Positions 56,659 through 64,000 of a stretch of DNA of 64,000 nucleotides are shown here, piece after piece (position 1 is the stretch's first letter; every line of letters begins with the position of its first letter). Source of the stretch: Guyanagaster necrorhizus (lineage: Eukaryota > Basidiomycota > Agaricomycetes > Agaricales > Physalacriaceae); NCBI RefSeq assembly GCF_019112545.1, contig NW_025064886.1:9267-73266 (forward strand), given 5' to 3'. A program made the position numbers and the translations under genes. The notes beneath the pieces are model-generated. The model was not told the origin of the DNA and did not search any database. It saw nothing but the letters and a program-made list of their open reading frames with translations.

Positions 56659-58149
56659 ATGCTCTCTATCAATCCCTCAGACCCAAACTTTAATCATGAG
56701 TTCTTTGAACTTTTTGCTTCTATCATTGGAATATTGTTGGGATTGTTGGTGATTATCCAGCTATGCCAGGGATGCCATTCAATTACTGCTTGGGCCATCA
56801 GATACTACAACAAGTTTCAGCACATTCAACACATTCTATAAAATGTAACCCTCAACCTCCTCTTATATGACATCTCTGAATCCTGATGAATGTCCCACCA
56901 GCCCCCAGTGAGTCCCTTATCCAAAGCTGAGCCTAGCAGCCTACATCAAGAGAATGTTCAGAAAGAAGAAAGACACTAATACCCCCCCAGATGACCTAGC
57001 TGAGACCATGACTCTTATGTCTCAGGATTCAGAAACTCATAGGTCTCAGGACCCCCACTCAATCATGAGGATGAGGATATCCCAGGAGACTTCTTTCAGC
57101 AGTCTCTCTCATCTGATCCTACTACTGCCTCTTAAACTGAAGAGATTGCTAACCATGCCAGAGATTCCCTTGATGCTACTTGGTTGGCTGCAAGATCCTG
57201 CCAAACATCACCTCAAAGCCAGCCTCACAGCCCCTCTCCTGCCTATTCAGTTAGGACAAGCAGTGGGATAGGGAGGGCACCCTCAGACTGGCTCAATAAT
57301 GAGCACTGAAACAGAGAAGCTCAGGACAAAATCATACACTGGTACTTCCCTACCTGGGACACCAATGTCCCTTTCAACTGTGACAAGGCCCTCTGACAGA
57401 AAGAGCAGAGGCAGCAAACTGCACTACAGCCAGTTTGCAGCAAGCTTGAGGAGTGTATTATTGAAAGCAGGAGACAAAGGTGGAAGGTCACTGAGTATGA
57501 CAGGCAGCATCAAGAAGAGCAGCAAGAGGTCAAAAGGGCCTAACTGGAAAGAGCTGATGTCTCAAACTAGTATGGGCTTCAACCCAAGGGTGCTGCTGTT
57601 CTCATCCCAGTATGTGCAGATCCATTTCTCTCTACTCTGGTCTTTAGAGAGCCAAGTACTGAGTCCAGCTGGTGGAGCAAGAATTGCTGGAGAAACAAAA
57701 CCCTTGCAGCAGAAGGAAGAGCCTCTGAGTCTCCCCTATGCCTCTCAACCCCACAATATCTCTCTCCCCAATGAACTCCTAGTATTGACATCACATTTGG
57801 AGATGACAAGTCCATTCTCAGACACTACAGGCTACAAGTCCCTGAAACTGCTCACATCCCCACCCATGCACTCCAAAGATTCCTTAGGAGCCAAGTGGTT
57901 GGGCAGTTACTCAATGACAGATATAGGTAAAACATCCAGCTCTATCCCAAGCAAGTGAAGGTGGCAAGAGTGATAGAAGGCAACTGATATGATGAACATA
58001 TTGGTAGTCAGCCAGTCTCCACCTACTACAGTCCTTCTGACATCTCAGGCCCTATCACTGGCCCCAGCACTCAGCCAGAACAGTGGAACAACAGCCTGAC
58101 CATCAGGGGACAAGGAGAGTTCCTATATCTTGCCTGTCATCTTCTCTGA
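56659..58149 (+). pseudogene. A10 ORF1 remnant
   Basis: ATG at 56659: PSDPNFNHEFFELFASII and GILLGLLVIIQLC, then ITAWAIRYYNKFQHIQHIL. Middle: ARDSLDATWLAARSC, IIHWYFPTWDTNVPFN. C-terminal: HYRLQVPETAHIPTHALQRF, GPSTQPEQWNNSLTIRGQGE, stop at 58147-58149. This is the best-preserved ORF1 among the old copies. The second frame is open for 219 codons (57299-57958) while this one has stops. Confidence 0.8.
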
Positions 58150-59887
58150 GGGAGAAGACATTGAGGATAAGGAAGGCAAGGAAACTGAGAGTAGCAATCT
58201 GCCTCACACTAGAGGAGACCTTTTTTACTTTTTACAAGAAGATATGGATGAAGAAAAACTGGAAAAGGTGATACAAGAGGTGAGGACTCAGGAGTATCAA
58301 GAGTTGTATCTATAGGGGGTGAACTTTTTATGGTGCAATGCCATCTGAGTGGTATCGCAACTAGGACAATTATATTTGCAGTCATCAACTAATGAAAAAA
58401 TAGAAATCTTGAGACATGCAGCAACCAACTATACTGCTGTCCAATACAACAAGAAACATCTGGAAGACCAGATCTGTCAGCCACTGGCATACCAGATGCT
58501 AAAGCTAATACAACCAATGCTGAGGTCACCACTCATTATCCCAAAATAAGCTATATATACAGCACTCTCTATCTGGAGTACATTTTTGTACTCTGTCTCA
58601 TTATCCCAATCAATAGCAACTCAGCTCTTTTGAGCCCAACCACAATCTAAGGAGGTGCCGACTTCCTACTAAAACTCTTGGACCAGCAAGAAAAGCTGAA
58701 TCCTAGGGGCCCAGCCCTCTTCTGACCAAGCAAGCAGGAGTGGCACCAGAAAAGAACCAGTTAAGGATAATCCAGAAGCAGTATAACTTGGGTTTACCAT
58801 ATAAGATAGAGTTATCATCTGAAAAAAAGAACCTCCATAAGGGAGCCTAATTGCAGATGATAATTCACTCCATTTATTCTCTGAACCACCAGCCAAATGG
58901 CAGCATTCCCTATTCTCTGACTAGCCCAACCCAATGGGCATGCTATCTTATGATGCTGCTATTCTCTAATGCCACTCTGACCTCTTATGAAAGCCCCACC
59001 TCTTCAAGGGGGTCTCTAATGACATCAACTGGTTCCTTGTGGACTGTGAACAATACTTCAAGGTCTATATAGAGTACTTAGGAATGGACATGAATAGGGT
59101 AGTCTTTATCATCTCCTACCTCAAAGAGAAGACCAAAATGTAGTGGATTCTCATTTCTCTGAACTTTTGATCATCAACTCAGAAGCACTATTGATACCTC
59201 TCATGGCCCATCTTCAAGCAAGTGCTCTATAACAAATTTATTGATTCTGCAGTACAAGAAGTCTACAAACAAAAGATCAAGAAGTATAAGATGGCTGACA
59301 AAGCAGCAATGGACTATTTTGATGAGCTGGAATGATTAGCCAAGCTCACTGAAATTCAGGATGATATGGCTAATAATGGAAGAATGGTTGAGGCTCTTAA
59401 GAGAGGGGTCCCCTCCTCTCATATCATGATGATCTCAGCCATTAGCATTAGGGCTCTAATGCCAAATGGCTATGATAAATAGAAAGAATAAATCATTGAG
59501 ATATATAAAGAGCAACAAAGGCAGAAAGTGGAATCTGTAATGCTACAAGACTATGCAAAGAAGTTGATACTGCTAACTCCAAACAAATCATTGGGGACAA
59601 CTGCTGGAAAATCACAGAGACCCTCTATGGCCTCTGCCTATGGCACTCAGAAGACCAGAATGGAAACCACATATACCAGAAGTGGAAAACCAATAGACAT
59701 AGACCACATAAAGAAGGAAGAAAAGTGCTTCAACTATGGACAGAAGAGTCACATGACTAAAGACTGTCTAAAGAAGAAGCAAACTTGAGAAGACATCTGG
59801 ATGCAGATTGCTGAACTATAGAAAGAAGAAGAAGGACTTGGCAAGAAAACAAAGGTTGAAGAAGTAAAAGATATAGCCAGCCAGTGA
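58130..59887 (+). pseudogene. gag: A10 Gag remnant
   Basis: Starts FSEGEDIEDKEGKETES, EEKLEKVIQEVRTQEYQELYL, then ILRHAATNYTAVQYNKKHLEDQ. Core: FKGVSNDIN, DMNRVVFIISYLKEKTKM, VYKQKIKKYKMADKAAMDYFDELE. Knuckle at 59726-59767 reads CFNYGQKSHMTKDC (second Cys lost). Stop TGA at 59885-59887 in GCCAGCCAGTGAGCAATTC. Confidence 0.83.
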
Positions 59888-61116
59888 GCAATTCTACTAT
59901 ACTGGCCAAAGGACTTTACAGTGTGTCACTAGTAGCTGCTAGTCGAACTGAAAAGGTCTCTGTAGTTACACCTATGCACATATTACATATGCATTCAAAT
60001 ATATCACAGTTAACAATTTTACACACTGAAGAATTACAAAATAAAACTTAAATGTCTATGAGCCAAACAGAAACAGAGGGCTCTAATGCATGGCTCAAAC
60101 CATTCAACACTGAGTGGATCTGGAGAGCAATCAAGAATGCCAGAGATGAGTCAGCAGCAAAAGCCATACTCCAGAACTGGATCTATCACATGCAGAGTAG
60201 TGAGGTCACCAAAGAGATAATAGAAGGAGTAAAGGAGGCTGAATGATGCCAAGCTCTGGAATGGCTCAATAAACTTCATAGACTATGAAAGTTCATTCAA
60301 CAAACCAAAATCCCTGAGCAAGATCTAATCACTAAAGCTTAGATCAAGACTCTTATGTCTCAGTTGACCCATGCAGTAACTGCCCTGATCAACAGCAGCT
60401 GTACTGGAAGCTCAATCAACCATGCTTTTATTGATAAGCATAAACTTCTAATAAGGGCAACAGCAGCCTTGATCCCAGTCTACAATGCTGATGGGACCAA
60501 AAATCAAGCCAGCTTGATCACTGAGTTCATTGAACTTAGATTAACAATCAGAGATCACTCCAAGAAAATTGATTTAGCCATCACAGATCTGGGGACCAAG
60601 AAGATTTTCCTTGGTCATAATTGGTTAATATGCCATAACCTATTAATCAATTGGAAAACTGGGAGAATTACATTTGCTAGGTGCTGATGCTAAAAAATTC
60701 CATTCGAGCTATCAGACAAGGATCTGGAGAATCAATGGGATGAGAAAATGCAGGATGGGAAAATCATACTCACCATTGACCTTCAGCATGAAATCCACAT
60801 TCACACTGTACATCATGCCAACAATCCGGCAGCCAAAGTGAACAAAGAAAAGAGGAAAAGAACCTTTGAGGAGATGGTACCTGAATAGGCACAAGATTAC
60901 AGAGATCTATTTAAGAAGGAGAGTTTTGATAAACTATCAGAGCTTAAACCATGGGATCATGCAATCAAGCTAATCCCAAACACTAATGCTAATCTAGATT
61001 GCAAAATCTACCCTCTTGGCAACCACAAATAACAAGAGCTTGACAAGTTCCTGGATGAGAACCTATCTAGTGGGTGAATTTGACCATCCAAATCCTCAAT
61101 AGCATCACCATTCTTC
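59840..61116 (+). pseudogene. pol: A10 Pol N-terminal piece
   Basis: Linker, then NAWLKPFNTEWIWRAIKNARDESAAKAILQNWIYH. Protease near 60,370-60,680 with VTALINSSCTGSSINHAF and EFIELRLTIRDHSKKIDLAITDLG. Then NTNANLDCKIYPLG and the start of RT, ending abruptly at ASPFF. Confidence 0.85.
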
Positions 61117-62420
61117 TAGCAGCTATCATAGGAACACTTTTAGACTTACTTGCAATCATATAACTTTGCTGAAAAAGACAATCAATAACAGCTTGGATAG
61201 TCAGACACTATCAAGCCTTCCAACACATTCAAACAGTCTTATAAACATAATCTCCAACTTACCATTCTATGATATCCCTAAATCTGCCAAAATGTCCTTT
61301 CAGCCCCTGCATAGAACTATACCCAAGACCAGGCCTAGCAGCTCATATTCACAGGGCACTGAAGAAGAGAAAAGACATTGGTACCCTCTCAACTCCAACA
61401 AACTAATTGCAAAGATGGCAACAATTGACTCACAGGATTCTGAAACCTGTGGATTCTGGCAGGGTTCCCTCTGGTTCCAGACCATGAGAATAAGAACCTC
61501 TCTGACAACTTCTTTGAGGAGCCATTATTCTCTGATTCTTTTACTGCTCTCTCAGAGCATAGAATTGGAGACTATGCCAGAGACTCTCTTGATGCCACTA
61601 GAGTGGCTATAATGCCCAGAGAGTCATCCTCTGAATCTAGACATAACTCTTTATATGCAATCTCCTGAAACAGTCTAGTTCTCTGAACCCTCAGTCTCCT
61701 CCCATCAACTCCAAGTGGTATATATAAGTGGAACATTGACTATCTCACCTGATATAAGATTGAGTGAGAAGACTGAGAGTGAGAAGCTGAAAAAAGAGTC
61801 TGAGCAGTTGCCAAGTACATGATGGCCTAAGCATAGAACAAGTATGAGGAGATCCAGTATGACTATCAGTTCCAACATTGCCAGCATAAAATGAAAGTGG
61901 CTATCTGAGAAAGCACCTCTCTCACCTGATACAGCCTTTGAACAGAAATAGAGGACTTTCATTTTAGAAAGCTTAGCACTCCCACAAAAACAGAAACTGA
62001 TCCATAGGCTAGATCTGCAGAAGTCATTACTGCTAGCAAAGCTAGAAGAGGAACTTATCTCTCTCTCATCAGAGTCTTCAGCATTGCCAACACTAAATAT
62101 ATTCTCTCTCACACTAAGTCTGCCCTCAATTTCATTTTCTCTGATGCCAAGTCTATTCTTGAGGCCTATGAACTCTGAGTTCCCCTTAACACTCATATCT
62201 CCAAGTATAGTCTCTGGCAATTCCTGAAAGAAAGAGTTGCAGCACTCTTCTTCAATCCTCAATACTATAGAAACTTCTATATCTATTGCTAAGATTTAAA
62301 GAAGCAAAGAATAGACAAAAATCAAAGGAACAACAATAATCCCACTGAGCAACCTCCTTCTTGAGATCACCTTGATGAGCCTAGCCCAAGTCATCTCCAC
62401 AGCCAGCTTCTCAATGATGA
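61117..62420 (+). pseudogene. A11 ORF1 remnant, N-terminus missing
   Basis: Begins LAAIIGTLLDLLAII and runs into SITAWIVRHYQAFQHI, then FQPLHRTIPKTRPSSS. GDYARDSLDATRVA near 61,570 matches A1. Strongly decayed afterwards; boundary with gag approximate. Confidence 0.75.
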
Positions 62421-64000
62421 TCAGGCCAGATGTCTCAGCCACTCATAACTCATCCACCCCCTCTCTCATCAAGGACAGTAAGGATGAGGAGGATGAGGAG
62501 GATGAGGGTGAGGATGAGAACAGTGAAGAGTGGGACCTTCTGTCTGAGTGAAGAACATGAAGGTATTTTGCAGAAGACACTGATGAAGAAATACTGAAGG
62601 AAGAAATATGACAAAAACAGGAAAAAGAATATTTACAGCTGTATCAGAAAGGAACTAGGTTTTTATAGAGGAATGTTAATTGGCTGATATCACCTCTGGA
62701 AAGAGAGTATAAATATTCCAATGACATTGAACAAAGAGACATTTTACAGTATGCTGCTACTGAGTATACCATTATAGTGTACAATCAAACACATCTAGAG
62801 GATCAACTTAGCTTATTACCACTGTACAAGTCAAAATACAAAGTTGACCCAATATTGTGAATGCCATCTATCATGCTGAAATGTGCTGTGTACATGGCTC
62901 TCTCTATCTGAACAACAGAAAGCTGATATTCCTACTCATCTCCTTCAGTCTAAATAATGGCAACTCAGCTATCCTGACACTGACTCCAATCTGACTCTTA
63001 GCTCACCAGCTTTTAAAACCCATAGACCAGCAAGGGAAGCCAGCTTCTCAGAGGACAACCTCTATCTGATGAAGCTGAAGGCAGTGGAACTGGCAAGGAA
63101 CTAGTTTAAGATGATCCAGAAGTGATAAAACTCAGATTCATGATTTAAAATAGAGTCATCATTCAGAAAGAAGCTCCTCCACAGAGAAGCCTGATTGTGG
63201 ATGATAATTTGCTACATTCATTTCTGGATCCATCTGCCAAATAGTGATGACCCCTATATGACTAATACTTGAACCCAATAGGCTCTATCCCTGAGAATGC
63301 TGCAATCCTCTAATGCAAACTGGATCTACTCCACAAACTCCACTCCTTCAAGGGCACCTCTAATGATATTGATCAATTTCTCATAGACTGTGAACAGTAT
63401 TTCAAGATCTATATCACTTACTCAGGGGCAGACATGAATAAGATTGCATTCACAGCCTCATACCTCAAAGACAAAGCAAAAACATAGTGGATTCTGATCT
63501 TGCCAAACTTCTACTCCACTACACACTAGCATCACTGATTTCTGTCCTGGCCTGTTTTTAAGCAGATGCTAAATGACAAATTTATTGATCTCACCATATA
63601 GGAGATCTATAAAAGAAAAATCAAGGAATTTAAGATGGAAGACAAACTAGCTGCTGCCTACTTTAATGAGTTGGAACAATTAGCTAAGCTGGCAGGTTTT
63701 CAGGATAACATTGCTGATGATGAAAGGATGGTAGAGGCCTTTAAATGAGGAGTGCCACTATCTTATATAAAGATGATCTTAGACATCAGCAAATTCATCC
63801 TAAAAGGATATGATAAATGAAAGAAAAGAGTTATCAAGATGTATAAGGAATGGCAATGACAGAAGACAAAGCAGTCAAACCTTCAGGACTACAAGAAACC
63901 AAACCAATCAGTGACCCAGATATTGAAGCCTAATAACCAAACTAGCTCTAAATCACTCACATCAACAATGAATGCCATATTGTATGGAATGCAGAAAATT
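62415..64000 (+). pseudogene. gag: A11 Gag remnant, partial
   Basis: DEEDEEDEGEDENSEEWD, EDTDEEILKEEI, KEYLQLYQKGTRFL, DILQYAATEYTIIVYNQTHLEDQL, then FKGTSNDIDQFLIDCEQYFKIY, MNKIAFTASYLKDKAKT, FKQMLNDKFIDL and YFNELEQLAKLAGF. Window ends before the zinc knuckle. Confidence 0.83.

Larger units (their letters stand above)
61117..64000 (+). mobile_element. LTR retrotransposon A11, internal part without 5' LTR
   Basis: Joined directly to A10 RT at the ORF1 membrane-segment codons; the LTR, primer site and first ORF1 codons are missing. Continues past the window end. Confidence 0.85.

Overview
The window looks like a slice of transposon-filled heterochromatin from a fungus, most probably a basidiomycete. 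I recognise no host gene, tRNA, rRNA or CRISPR array. Almost every base belongs to copies of one Ty3/gypsy chromovirus family (here 'family A'), one fragment of a second gypsy-like family ('B1'), and five copies of two large non-coding repeats ('S', about 1.42 kb; 'R', about 1.75-1.84 kb). The fungal assignment rests on the chromodomain after the integrase, the family B Gag style, and loss of CpG rather than loss of bases at random. The exact taxon is not decidable from the sequence.

Family A, as seen in copies A1 and A2, has LTRs of 424-470 bp with TGTTA...TAACA ends, 5-bp target duplications, and a 13-nt primer site complementary to the predicted mRNA start (Tf1-like self-priming). ORF1 is about 520 aa with an N-terminal membrane-like segment. 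Gag overlaps its end in another frame and carries a CCHC knuckle. Pol lies in a third frame, overlaps Gag by about 160 nt, and contains protease, RT (YLDD), RNase H, integrase and chromodomain. A polypurine tract lies against the 3' LTR.

Layout. 1-2891: A1 (-), youngest, CpG-rich. 2892-9312: A2 (-), interrupted by A1 in its integrase. 9313-12046: A3 (-), nearly CpG-free, interrupted by A2. 12047-14146: B1 (-), Gag-like relic. 14147-18735: A4 (+), holding solo repeat S1. 18736-47446: a nested stack A5 (-), A6 (+), A7 (-), now split into two halves on either side of S2 (33027-34442). R1 lies inside A6 and R2 inside an A7 LTR. 47447-48862: S3, inverted relative to S2. 48863-53589: A8 (-). 53590-56141: A9 (+). 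56142-61116: A10 (+). 61117-64000: A11 (+), joined to A10 without an LTR.

Main result: 34443-47446 is an inverted segment bounded by the near-identical inverted repeats S2 and S3. Turning it back rejoins three broken elements at once, each at its own target duplication (CTAC for S, GTTAT/ATTAT for A7, CTTCT for A6), with coding sequence running through all three joins. The other points of note are the self-priming signature, the conserved membrane-type ORF1, a hairpin over the Gag stop codon, a swapped ORF1 N-terminus in A7, and decay dominated by CpG transitions (CGA to TGA stops; target duplications of R1 and R2 that match only when a CpG is restored). No copy is complete and intact. All functional statements are inferred from motifs and copy-to-copy comparison made by eye.
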